The position numbers were made by a program, and so were the translations under genes. The notes below the pieces were generated by a model. That model saw only the letters and a program-made list of their open reading frames with translations. It searched no databases and was not told where the DNA came from. From Bacillus sp. Marseille-Q3570 (GTDB taxonomy: Bacteria > Bacillota > Bacilli > Bacillales > Fictibacillaceae): DNA of 64,000 bases. The stretch is taken from positions 248,001 through 312,000 of the forward strand of contig NZ_CAMGYZ010000001.1 of assembly GCF_946151055.1 (NCBI RefSeq), given 5' to 3'. Below are positions 52,514 to 61,245 of this stretch, piece after piece (within the stretch, counting starts at the first letter, position 1; every line of letters starts with the position of its first letter).

Positions 52514-53569
52514 CTAGGTTGTCATTTGATAGCGGCACACCGTTTCATTGACAGCTGTGCGCAATGCGTTGATATTTTCTGGTTTTGTTTGATGCAAACG
52601 GTTTGTAAGCAGTATGGCAACAGACTTTGTTGGGGGATGGATGAACATCGATGTCCCTGTAAAGCCAGTGTGTCCGAATCCTTCTGGAAAGACAGATGAG
52701 AATTCGTAGCCGAGACTGCGGTTCCCAACAAGGTTCGTTCCCGCAGCTTTAATGAATTTTTCATCGATACCTGCTTTTTCTGCTAAATCAGGCTCCGTGT
52801 AGACCCGACCGATTTTACAAACATCCTCAATATCCGCAAAAAGGCCAGCATGTCCAGATACACCGTTAAAAAAGTAATGCGTGTTCCCATCGTTGACCTC
52901 TCCGCAGATAGGATCCTTACTGTTCCGCCAACCATTGAAAGACAGCCTCCGCTCCTCACACATATTCATTTCGATCTGATTGCCAAATTCCGTGGCCGCA
53001 ATATTCTCCTGATCAACAGGTCCATAGGTCATTGTTTTTAAATTCAACGGTTCTTTGATCAAACGATTGAAGGCTGCTCTCAAAGGTTCACCCGTCGTTT
53101 TTTCAATCACCTTACCAAGCAAGATGAAGTTCAGATCACTGTAACCGACATTCTCTTTACGAAACACGTGCGACTTGAACTTCGTCAGTTGTGAAAATAA
53201 ATCCTGTCGATCTGTATAGAAAGGGTGCCAATTCAGCAGACCTGATGAATGGGTCAGAAGCTGAAAAATAGAAATCTCTTTAAAATGTGTTTGCAAAACG
53301 GCATTTTGCTCCTGAAAAAGTTCATCCAAGTGGGTATGCAATTGAAAGTCACCTTTACTGATCAGACGAAGAATCATCGTGGATGTCACAATTTTGGTGA
53401 GGGAGGCAATATCGAAAACGGTATCCATCGTCATCGGCAAGCGGAGGGGGACAGTCTGTCTGAATCCGGCAGCTTTTGCATAAACCTGTTGACCATTCTT
53501 CAACACCTTCAACACGCATCCGGGTACCTCTTCTGCTTCATTTAAAATAGTATCCAATTCTTCATTCAT
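52514..53569 (-). CDS. Serine hydrolase, beta-lactamase/PBP4* family, no signal peptide
   Basis: A 351-aa protein. Motifs of class C-like serine hydrolases: Ser-x-x-Lys in FDIASLTKIVTS near residue 56, Tyr-x-Asn-like in VGYSDLNFILLG near residue 142, and a late GHTGFTGTSMF. The B. subtilis wall-recycling operon has a relative (AmiE) that is exported; this one lacks a signal peptide, so it probably acts in the cytoplasm, perhaps on imported muropeptide. The exact reaction is unknown. Confidence 0.82.
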   Translation of the reverse strand: MNEELDTILNEAEEVPGCVLKVLKNGQQVYAKAAGFRQTVPLRLPMTMDTVFDIASLTKIVTSTMILRLISKGDFQLHTHLDELFQEQNAVLQTHFKEISIFQLLTHSSGLLNWHPFYTDRQDLFSQLTKFKSHVFRKENVGYSDLNFILLGKVIEKTTGEPLRAAFNRLIKEPLNLKTMTYGPVDQENIAATEFGNQIEMNMCEERRLSFNGWRNSKDPICGEVNDGNTHYFFNGVSGHAGLFADIEDVCKIGRVYTEPDLAEKAGIDEKFIKAAGTNLVGNRSLGYEFSSVFPEGFGHTGFTGTSMFIHPPTKSVAILLTNRLHQTKPENINALRTAVNETVCRYQMTT

Positions 53570-53585
53570 CCCTATTGAATTCCCC

Positions 53586-55304
53586 TCACTTTATACCTTC
53601 TAAATTGACCGGAAGCTTACCTCCAGCTTCTTTTTCTCCAAAAATCACATCTGCTGTCGCTTGAAAAGATGCATGATGGTCTGAGTATTGCGCAATTACA
53701 GCATCAGCATCTGTGAGGACTGCAGCATCATATGGATTCCTGGCCATGACTAGGATGGTCTGTTTTGAATGAGTCATCGCTTCATTCAATACAGATTTCT
53801 CCCATTCGGACTGCCCATCACCAAGGACCGTTGTCGACTCCGTTATCATGATCGTTACGTCCCCATTTCCAAGCTTTTCTTTTTCTTCTGATGTCAAAGC
53901 ACTGTTTTTCAGTTGGATGAGGTTCAGTTTCTTATGGTGTTTCCATAGCGCATTTTTCATCGATTCCAGGTTACCGGCATCACTTGATACGACCGTAATG
54001 GCGCCATCCAAAGAAAGCGATAATGGCACTATGTTCCCAGCATTCTTTATTAGCGTGATCGATTGCTCTGTAACTTTCTTCTCTAGATCCAGTGCACGTT
54101 GTGTGACAGAGAGATCAAGTTCTTTCGTATCTTCATCAATCCATTTCACTTTGGCTTCCAATATACGTCGGACTGATTCATCCAGACGCTGTTCAGATAT
54201 CCGGCCTTCTTCCACCGCTTTATGTAAGGCATCATACGCAACCTTCAGATGATCCGGCATGACAATCACATCCACACCAGCGAGAACAGCTTGAACAGCA
54301 GCCTCCCCAGGTCCGAAGTGATCAGCAATCGCCTTCATCTCCATGGAATCTGTAAAGACAAGACCGTCGAACTTCATTTCATCCCTAAGCAATTGCTTTA
54401 CGATTTTCTTGGATATAGTCGCAGGCACCTTGATTGGAAAACCGTCTTTCTGGGAAACGAATTCGGATTGATCGATATTCGGAAAGGTAATATGAGCAGT
54501 CATCACCCCTCCTACACCCTCATCAAGCATCATTTGGAAAGGGGGGAGATCCGTCTGATGCAGTTCCTCAAGTGATTGGTCACTGACGGGTAAGACGTAA
54601 TGCGAATCCAGATCCAATCCACCGTGACCTGGAAAATGTTTCGCAACTGCCATTACCCCAGCCTCCTGTAAGCCGCTCATGAACGACACACCCATTTCCC
54701 CGACACGATCGGGATCATCCCCGTATGCCCTAATACCGATGACTGGATTATGAGGGTTGGAGTTCACATCTACAGAAGGTGCAAAGTCGATGTGGATCCC
54801 GAGTTGTTTGAGTTCAGCACCCAATACTTCCCCTGTTTCCCTTGCAAGCCCGGGGTTTTGCGTTGCCCCTAACGCCATGTTTCCAGCAAGTTCGGGGAAA
54901 TAAGATAACCGTGTCACCAAACCGCCTTCCTGATCGATTGAAATGAGTAAGGGCACTTCACTCTCTTGTTGAAGTGCTCCGTTTAATTGTTTAACTTGTT
55001 GACGCGACCGTACATTCTCACGAAACAGGATGATCCCCCCAGGCTGATAGGTATCAAGCAATTCCTTTAGTTCGTCGTTCGTTTCTGTCACAGGTACTTC
55101 ATCAAATTCACGGATCGCCGGCATCAATATTTGACCGACTTTTTCTTCCATTGTCATTTGATTCATAAAGGCTTCGATTTCAGCTTTGGAACGGACATCC
55201 CCCCATTCCGAAACGCTGTCGCTTGAAAAGAAAGTTATTTTTAAAAGAATCACCAGTAAGAGGACTGCCAAAGCTATAAAAGTCCATCGAATCGACAGCT
55301 TCAT
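53586..55304 (-). CDS. nagZ: Exported GH3 beta-N-acetylglucosaminidase (NagZ-like)
   Basis: A 572-aa protein with an N-terminal membrane anchor or signal (WTFIALAVLLLVILLKITFF). The GH3 domain carries the NagZ His/Asp pair in KHFPGHGGLDLDSH near residue 230 and the nucleophile Asp in GLVFTDSMEMKAI near residue 315; a C-terminal alpha/beta sandwich follows. It removes non-reducing GlcNAc from muropeptides outside the membrane. AGGAGGTG precedes the ATG. A second NagZ without a signal is encoded at 57603-59186. Confidence 0.92.
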   Translation of the reverse strand: MKLSIRWTFIALAVLLLVILLKITFFSSDSVSEWGDVRSKAEIEAFMNQMTMEEKVGQILMPAIREFDEVPVTETNDELKELLDTYQPGGIILFRENVRSRQQVKQLNGALQQESEVPLLISIDQEGGLVTRLSYFPELAGNMALGATQNPGLARETGEVLGAELKQLGIHIDFAPSVDVNSNPHNPVIGIRAYGDDPDRVGEMGVSFMSGLQEAGVMAVAKHFPGHGGLDLDSHYVLPVSDQSLEELHQTDLPPFQMMLDEGVGGVMTAHITFPNIDQSEFVSQKDGFPIKVPATISKKIVKQLLRDEMKFDGLVFTDSMEMKAIADHFGPGEAAVQAVLAGVDVIVMPDHLKVAYDALHKAVEEGRISEQRLDESVRRILEAKVKWIDEDTKELDLSVTQRALDLEKKVTEQSITLIKNAGNIVPLSLSLDGAITVVSSDAGNLESMKNALWKHHKKLNLIQLKNSALTSEEKEKLGNGDVTIMITESTTVLGDGQSEWEKSVLNEAMTHSKQTILVMARNPYDAAVLTDADAVIAQYSDHHASFQATADVIFGEKEAGGKLPVNLEGIK

Positions 55305-55328
55305 TACAACACCTCCTATGGCTGAAAA

Positions 55329-56507
55329 CTACGACGGCAAAACGAGCTTACCCATTAGAACATTCCGGGAGGCTCCCGTTGCCGATGGAAGATTGTTTGT
55401 TTCCCCATGCAGGAACTGGTTCCCAAGGACTGTGAACGCAATGGCCTCCTTTGCGTCTCCAGTGAATGCAACGTCATCCATATTTGATACTTTGTAAGGT
55501 AAGGCTTGACGTAAGCCATCCATGATCGCCTGGTTATGTGCGCCTCCCCCCGAAACAATCAATTCATGGATCACTTGTTCCTTATGTACATATAATGCCA
55601 GACTTTGAGCAATCATCTCGACTGTATAAGCCGTGATCGTTGCAACAATATCCTCAATTGAAAGAGATTGGTCTTCAGCTTTCTTGAGAATAGTCGCTAA
55701 TCGTTGTTCGGTATAAAACTCTCTTCCCGTACTTTTCGGCGGCTTTACAGCTAAAAAACCATCCTCTTCGATGAGCATCATAAGCAAATCGGAATGGACG
55801 TTCCCTTTACATGCAATTTTTCCATCTAGATCATACGTTTGTTGGTTTGCAGTCAAATGGCGGACGGCCCCGTCGATAAGGACGTTTCCAGGTCCAACAT
55901 CGAATGCGATGATTTCTTTTGCAGATGAGGTTTCTGCAGGTACCACCGTCAAATTACTGATACCGCCGATATTCAACAGCACCCTGTTTTTGGTTGTATG
56001 GGAAAATAACAGCGCATCGACAAAGGGAACAAGTGGTGCCCCTTCTCCCTGATAAGCCATATCACTCGGACGGAAATCTCCAACAGTGAGAATATCTGTT
56101 TTTGCTGCGATATTTGCTAGTTCACCAATTTGTAAAGTTGCTAGTTCTTCTGGCCAATGATAGATCGTCTGGCCGTGGGAACTGATGAAACTGACAGCCT
56201 CTGGTTTCAAACCGGCCTTCTTTATGACTGCAAGGGCTGCTTCAGCGAAACGGTCACCAAGGATGATGTTCATCTTGCAAATTTTCTCGACTGTAGATGT
56301 AGCAGGATCACAGAGCTCGATCAATTGTCGCCGTTCTTCAACTGAATAAGGTGTTGACTCGAAGTCTATTAATCGGACCTTTGTTCCAGGACCGAATCCT
56401 GTAATTTCAACCAGAGCGGCATCAATTCCATCAAGGGAGGTCCCGGACATCAGTCCGACAGCAAGTTTTCGTTCTTCGTTCACGACCTTGGATAATCTTT
56501 TTAACAT
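55329..56507 (-). CDS. anmK: Anhydro-N-acetylmuramic acid kinase
   Basis: A 392-aa sugar kinase of the ASKHA fold that opens and phosphorylates 1,6-anhydroMurNAc to MurNAc-6-P, the substrate of MurQ. Typical segments are AVGLMSGTSLDGIDAALVE near residue 17, ISSHGQTIYHWP, GDFRPSDMAYQGEGAPLVPF, NIGGISNL, FDVGPGNVLID and ELIVSGGGAHN. AGGTGG precedes the ATG. It lies between murR and the exported nagZ. Confidence 0.95.
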   Translation of the reverse strand: MLKRLSKVVNEERKLAVGLMSGTSLDGIDAALVEITGFGPGTKVRLIDFESTPYSVEERRQLIELCDPATSTVEKICKMNIILGDRFAEAALAVIKKAGLKPEAVSFISSHGQTIYHWPEELATLQIGELANIAAKTDILTVGDFRPSDMAYQGEGAPLVPFVDALLFSHTTKNRVLLNIGGISNLTVVPAETSSAKEIIAFDVGPGNVLIDGAVRHLTANQQTYDLDGKIACKGNVHSDLLMMLIEEDGFLAVKPPKSTGREFYTEQRLATILKKAEDQSLSIEDIVATITAYTVEMIAQSLALYVHKEQVIHELIVSGGGAHNQAIMDGLRQALPYKVSNMDDVAFTGDAKEAIAFTVLGNQFLHGETNNLPSATGASRNVLMGKLVLPS

Positions 56508-56515
56508 CGAACCAC

Positions 56516-57382
56516 CTATTTCCTTTGCTTTTGCTGGATATATTGGATCGCATTCCGGCTCTCGTCCAGATATTGGATCGATTCATTATACTGCGTTGAT
56601 GCAACACACATGAATAAAATGTCCAGGACATGGAGCTGTGCCAGACGTGAAGAGGTCGCACCACTTCGGAAGGTCGCTTCCTTCGATGCAGATGTATAAA
56701 GTCTGATCCTCGCTTGATCGGAAACTTTAGAAGATCCGTATTTTGTCAGACTTATTGTCGTAGCGCCTCTTTTATTGGCGAGTTCAAGAATTTGGGCAAC
56801 TTCCGTCGTTTCACCAGAGAACGAAATCCCAACGACAACGTCTTCGGGCTTCACATTTCCGACAAGCATCGCAACCATATGGAGGTCTGAGAATGCCGTT
56901 GATTTCTTATTGATACGAAGGAATTTTTGCTGGGCATCTTTTGCAATGATCCCTGAAGCTCCTACTCCGAAAAAGTGGATCGTTTCGGCTTTCTCCAATG
57001 CCTCGACGGATTTGGACAGTTCACTTAAGTGCAATACTTCAGTCGTTTCCTTCAACGATTGGATGCTGTTGTTCGTCATTTTTTCCATTACTGAGGCGTG
57101 TGTTTCGTTAGGCTGAATATCGCGGTACCCTTCCTGGACATTCTTTTGCAGGTCACCTACGACTTTCAGTTTCAGTTCTTGGAATCCCTTCAGCCCCAAT
57201 GATTTACAGAGCCTGATCACCGCAGCACTGCTCGTCTGGCTCAATTCGGCGAGTTCACTTGTCGTACAAGAAATCGAGGCTCTTGGATTGTTCAAGATAT
57301 ATGATGCAATCTTTTTCTCTGAGGGTGGCAATTTCTCGTGCATTTCCTTCAACATGACAAGACCACCTGTTGTATTCGTCAT
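56516..57382 (-). CDS. murR: MurR/RpiR-family regulator
   Basis: A 288-aa regulator with an N-terminal HTH_6 domain (KLPPSEKKIASYIL; SSAAVIRLCKSLGLKGFQELK) and a C-terminal SIS sugar-phosphate domain (HFFGVGASGIIAKDAQQK; VGISFSGETTEVAQ). By analogy with MurR it would sense MurNAc-6-P and repress this cluster. The start MTNTTGGLVMLKEMHEKL resembles B. subtilis MurR; a second ATG nine codons in is also possible. It is placed mid-cluster, after a 220-nt gap holding a MITE relic. Confidence 0.92.
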   Translation of the reverse strand: MTNTTGGLVMLKEMHEKLPPSEKKIASYILNNPRASISCTTSELAELSQTSSAAVIRLCKSLGLKGFQELKLKVVGDLQKNVQEGYRDIQPNETHASVMEKMTNNSIQSLKETTEVLHLSELSKSVEALEKAETIHFFGVGASGIIAKDAQQKFLRINKKSTAFSDLHMVAMLVGNVKPEDVVVGISFSGETTEVAQILELANKRGATTISLTKYGSSKVSDQARIRLYTSASKEATFRSGATSSRLAQLHVLDILFMCVASTQYNESIQYLDESRNAIQYIQQKQRK

Positions 57383-57421
57383 CTACTGTTCACCTGCTTT
57401 TCTCTCTATACTCTTATAGTT

Positions 57422-57560
57422 AGGCTCTTACAGCGGGACAGGTGAGACCCTTCCATGGCGCAAGGCGACGAGTGGGCTCACCGTACGCCCCGCGGAAAGC
57501 GAGCATCCTGGAGCGGAAATCAACGACTTTCAAGAGCGTAAACAACCTTTAGTTAAGACC
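57422..57560 (-). mobile_element. MITE-like family 1, inverted partial copy F
   Basis: In inverted orientation: AGGCTCTTACAGCGGGACAG at the left, then GACGAGTGGGCTCACCGTAC, GCCCCGCGGAAAGCGAGCAT, CCTGGAGCGGAAATCAACGA. It has the family core but lacks the left hairpin. It lies between murR and the cytosolic nagZ, inside the cell-wall sugar cluster. Confidence 0.6.
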
Positions 57561-57602
57561 TCTTTATCAATCAAGGTGTCAATAGCAATAACCTTTTATT
57601 TA

Positions 57603-59186
57603 TCATTTCAGCTCCTTGACCGTCACGGGTAATGTGCCGGTCACCTTTTCTAGTCCGAATAACGCCCTGACAGCCAATCGTAATGCAGGGGTAGTAAACT
57701 CATAAGTTGCAACAGATACATCCGTTTCAGGAAAAAGTCCAAGATCATACGGACTCCTCATCGCGATATGGATAACAGGTTTATTAAGGTTCAACATATC
57801 CTTCATCAACCTCTGCTGTCCTTCGGAACGTGTAGCGGAAAGCGTTCCGACGAGGATCGTATCTGCACTATTTGCGAGAACTTTCACGAAATCGATCTCA
57901 CTTTGATCAGGGAACTGTGAAACGGAAACTACTTTTGCTGCTGGATTCAATTCTTTAACCAAATCACCGAGCGCATTTTCTGCAAAACGTTCATCCTCAA
58001 CCTGCGTCAAATAACTATTCTCTGGATAAATGACGAGAATCCGATAGTTTGTTTCTTTCGGTAAGGGAAGGAGCCCTTTTTTATTTTCCTGCAACGTAAT
58101 CCCTTTCTTCATGACATCCTCTGCAATGACTTTATGGGTATCTTTAGCTGTAAACGCTTTTAGAGAATCATTCCACTTCAAAGAATTCATCTTCAACTTC
58201 ATCACACGATCACAAGCTTCATCAATCCTCTTTTCCTCGATTTCACCAGCGAGGACAGCCTGATAGACGCGTTCAACTGCTTCATGCTGCAAGGATGGCA
58301 AGTGGGAAATCATGATCAGATCGACCCCAGCTTTTATTGCTTCTACTGCTCCTTGAGCCGTTCCGATACCGTCCGCAATCGCCTTCATTTCCATACAGTC
58401 GGTTGTGATGACGCCGTCAAACCCGAGCTCTTCCCGTAAAAGTCCAGTCATGACTGCCTTCGACATCGTTGCAGGACGATTCTCTTCAGGCTCGATCGCC
58501 GGAAAATAGACATGGGAAGACATTACAGTATCCGCACCACTATCGATGCTTTCTTTAAACGGCAGCAGTTCGACTTTCCGTAATCGCTCTAGTTCATGCG
58601 GGATGACAGGTAATGCAAGATGGGAGTCCACTGTCGTATCTCCATGTCCAGGGAAGTGCTTCAAGGTGGTGATGATCCCTGAAGCTTGCATCCCTTTCAT
58701 CAACTGCTTTCCGAATTCAGCGACCATTTCCGGTTTTTCACCAAATGAACGCACATCGATGACAGGATTGTGGGGGTTATTATTTACATCTACTACAGGA
58801 GAAAGGTTCCAATTGATGCCCAAATCAAGCAATTCCTGCCCTGAGGCTCTCCCAATTTCAAAAGCAAGTTCCGGTTCACCAGTCGCCCCAAGCAGCATTG
58901 CTCCAGGAAAAACAGTTGTCCCTTCTCCCAATCGACGGACGACGCCATTCTCCTGATCGATACAGATGAACAATGGTTGATCCTGGTCTGCGTTTTTCGC
59001 AGTAGTTTGTAGGGTAGTCGTCAGTTCCTGGATTTCTTCAGGTGTTCCAATATTTCGCCCGAAAAGAATGATGCCGCCGATATGATGATTTTCGATCAAA
59101 TCTTTGATTTCATCAGATAGTTGAGATGGATGTTCCGCTTTGAAGCCGAACACCATCAATTGACCTATTTTCTGCTTTAAATCCAT
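57603..59186 (-). CDS. nagZ: Cytosolic GH3 beta-N-acetylglucosaminidase (NagZ)
   Basis: A 527-aa protein starting MDLKQKIGQLMVFGFKAEHP, without a signal peptide or membrane segment. NagZ motifs are complete: CIDQENGVVRRL, LKHFPGHGDTTVDSH near residue 175 and GVITTDCMEMKAIADG near residue 260. It should split GlcNAc from imported GlcNAc-anhydroMurNAc or MurNAc, as NagZ does in Gram-negative recycling. Its start overlaps the permease stop (TAATG), so it is translationally linked to the importer. Confidence 0.93.
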   Translation of the reverse strand: MDLKQKIGQLMVFGFKAEHPSQLSDEIKDLIENHHIGGIILFGRNIGTPEEIQELTTTLQTTAKNADQDQPLFICIDQENGVVRRLGEGTTVFPGAMLLGATGEPELAFEIGRASGQELLDLGINWNLSPVVDVNNNPHNPVIDVRSFGEKPEMVAEFGKQLMKGMQASGIITTLKHFPGHGDTTVDSHLALPVIPHELERLRKVELLPFKESIDSGADTVMSSHVYFPAIEPEENRPATMSKAVMTGLLREELGFDGVITTDCMEMKAIADGIGTAQGAVEAIKAGVDLIMISHLPSLQHEAVERVYQAVLAGEIEEKRIDEACDRVMKLKMNSLKWNDSLKAFTAKDTHKVIAEDVMKKGITLQENKKGLLPLPKETNYRILVIYPENSYLTQVEDERFAENALGDLVKELNPAAKVVSVSQFPDQSEIDFVKVLANSADTILVGTLSATRSEGQQRLMKDMLNLNKPVIHIAMRSPYDLGLFPETDVSVATYEFTTPALRLAVRALFGLEKVTGTLPVTVKELK

Positions 59187-60160
59187 TATTGTTTCACCCC
59201 GCCCATAGATAATCCTTTTACGAAATAACGTTGGAATAAGAGGAAGAATACAATCATCGGAATCGCTGCAACCGTTGCACCGGTCATCAGCAATTTGAAG
59301 CTAGCAAGGTTTGCATCCTGCAGTGTCTTCAACCCAGCCGGCAACGTGAGGAGATTTTCATCATTCAACACGATGATCGGCCAGAGGAAAGAATTCCACA
59401 TCAATACGAACGTAAAAATGCTAAGTACAGCCATCGCTGGTTTCGCAAGTGGTACAATGACCGTCCAGAAAATTTTCCATTCCGAAGCCCCGTCGATTTT
59501 CGCTGCCTCGATCAGCTCATCAGGAATCGCAAGCAGGAACTGACGCATCAAAAATACCCCGAAAGCAAGTGCAAGGCTTGGGAAGATCAAAGCCCAATGC
59601 GTATCGAACAGTTGTAATTTCTGGACCATCATGAACGTCGGCACCAGCGTGACTTGCTCTGGAATCATCATCGTAGCGATGATCGACCAGAAGATGAGCA
59701 TCTTTCCTGGGAAGGTCTTCTTCGCCAGGACATAGCCTGACATTGTATCAATCAAAACGATGGCGACGGTTGTGACGATGGATATATAAAGACTGTTCAA
59801 CAGCCACTTCATGATTTTCGTCCGTTCGAATAAGATGACGAATCCTTCGAATGTCTTTGTGACGACTTCCTTCATCTTTTCATCATGGTAGGCAGCTTGG
59901 CTTGAATCACCAGCATCTTTTGCCGCTTCGCGTTCTTGCCATTGATGAAAATATTCCTTCACACCTACAGGATACAATTTAGGTGGTGTGGATTCTACAT
60001 AGTTTACCGGTTGCTCCATGGTTTCATTCTGATAGCTCGGTAATTGCAGCGATGTTGCAAACACCCAATAAAGAGGAAGCAATGAAACGATCGCCATGAA
60101 AATAAGCGTGACATAGATCAATAATTTTCCGACCTTTTGATTGACTTGTTTTGGTTTCAT
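59186..60160 (-). CDS. Carbohydrate ABC permease, MalG/AraQ type
   Basis: A 324-aa membrane protein with six predicted segments and the EAA loop EAAKIDGASEWKIFWTVIVPLAKP-like (residues about 225-248, key Glu-Ala-Ala and Gly). An unusual hydrophilic stretch of about 80 residues after the first segment (YQNETMEQPVNYVESTPPKL onward) lies in the first outer loop. Together with the MalF-type permease and the lipoprotein it forms a CUT1 sugar importer. AGGAGG precedes the ATG. Confidence 0.92.
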   Translation of the reverse strand: MKPKQVNQKVGKLLIYVTLIFMAIVSLLPLYWVFATSLQLPSYQNETMEQPVNYVESTPPKLYPVGVKEYFHQWQEREAAKDAGDSSQAAYHDEKMKEVVTKTFEGFVILFERTKIMKWLLNSLYISIVTTVAIVLIDTMSGYVLAKKTFPGKMLIFWSIIATMMIPEQVTLVPTFMMVQKLQLFDTHWALIFPSLALAFGVFLMRQFLLAIPDELIEAAKIDGASEWKIFWTVIVPLAKPAMAVLSIFTFVLMWNSFLWPIIVLNDENLLTLPAGLKTLQDANLASFKLLMTGATVAAIPMIVFFLLFQRYFVKGLSMGGVKQ

Positions 60161-60174
60161 AATTACCTCCTACC

Positions 60175-61110
60175 TTAATGATGATCTCGTAACGAGCGGT
60201 ATTGGAAGATTGCAAACACCATGATGATGAAGAACAAGATTACAGATTGTGCAGATGCCAGACCGAATTTGAAGTCTCGGAATGCGGTTTTATAAATGAC
60301 ATGGACGATCGTCTCTGTCGCATTGCCAGGACCTCCACCGGTCATCATGATGATCTGCGTAAAAACTTGGAACGAACCGATCGTACTTAGTATGACCAAA
60401 TATAACGTTGTCGGCTTCAACATCGGAATTGTGATTTTCAACCATCGTTGTAATGCATTCGCCCCATCAATTTTAGCAGCTTCATATAATGATTGATCAA
60501 TATCGTTCATGGCTGCTAAATAGATGATGATACCTGCCCCAGGAGGAATCAGGATCGACATGATCATCAAGGCTGGAAGTGCAGAATCACTTTGTCCAAG
60601 CCAGTTGACAGGTTCAATGCCGAACCACCCGATGATATGGTTGAATATACCGAAACGGTAGTTATACATCCATCTCCAAACCATTGCGATGATGACCATT
60701 GATGTAACGGTCGGCAAGTAAAACGCTGCTCTGAAAAAGGATTGTGAGAGCTTGCCTAGAGGCTGGACGAGTGAAGCAATGACCAACGCCGTGATCACAA
60801 ATGCCGGAACGGTGACGATCGTATACAAGAATGTGTTCCACAAAGAAATTTTGAAGACTTTGCTCTGAAAGGCAGCTATATAATTATCAAATCCTACCCA
60901 TGTTGAACCCATGATATTGAATTCCTGAAAGGATAGAATGAAAGCCCATACGATCGGTACCAGCATGAATAGGAAGAAAAATAATAATTTCGGCATCAAA
61001 AAAAAGTATGAGACTCTGTTTTTGTACATACGTTTCAACAACGAGTTTGATCGTGTACTACGGACGGCTGTTTGTCCAACTTTATTTGTGGTTACAGGTT
61101 TTGTTTCCAA
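60175..61110 (-). CDS. Carbohydrate ABC permease, MalF/UgpA type
   Basis: About 311 aa with six membrane segments (LLFFFLFMLVPIVWAFILSF and later) and the EAA loop EAAKIDGANALQRWLKITIP. I choose the TTG at 61110, which follows GAAGGGAAG; the frame is open to 61236 but that part is not permease-like. An internal ATG (MYKNRVSYFF) is another option. It lies between the lipoprotein and the second permease. No ATPase gene is present in the cluster. Confidence 0.9.
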   Translation of the reverse strand: METKPVTTNKVGQTAVRSTRSNSLLKRMYKNRVSYFFLMPKLLFFFLFMLVPIVWAFILSFQEFNIMGSTWVGFDNYIAAFQSKVFKISLWNTFLYTIVTVPAFVITALVIASLVQPLGKLSQSFFRAAFYLPTVTSMVIIAMVWRWMYNYRFGIFNHIIGWFGIEPVNWLGQSDSALPALMIMSILIPPGAGIIIYLAAMNDIDQSLYEAAKIDGANALQRWLKITIPMLKPTTLYLVILSTIGSFQVFTQIIMMTGGGPGNATETIVHVIYKTAFRDFKFGLASAQSVILFFIIMVFAIFQYRSLRDHH

Positions 61111-61245
61111 GGTTGCCCACTTCCCTTCTAAACCAAGGACTTGATTGTGTATGTAAAATTGTAGGGATTGACTCGACAGCCGGTACCCCACTCCATCAAG
61201 TGGTGAAGTGTCAACTGTCAAATGAGCCAACCCCATGGGATAAGA

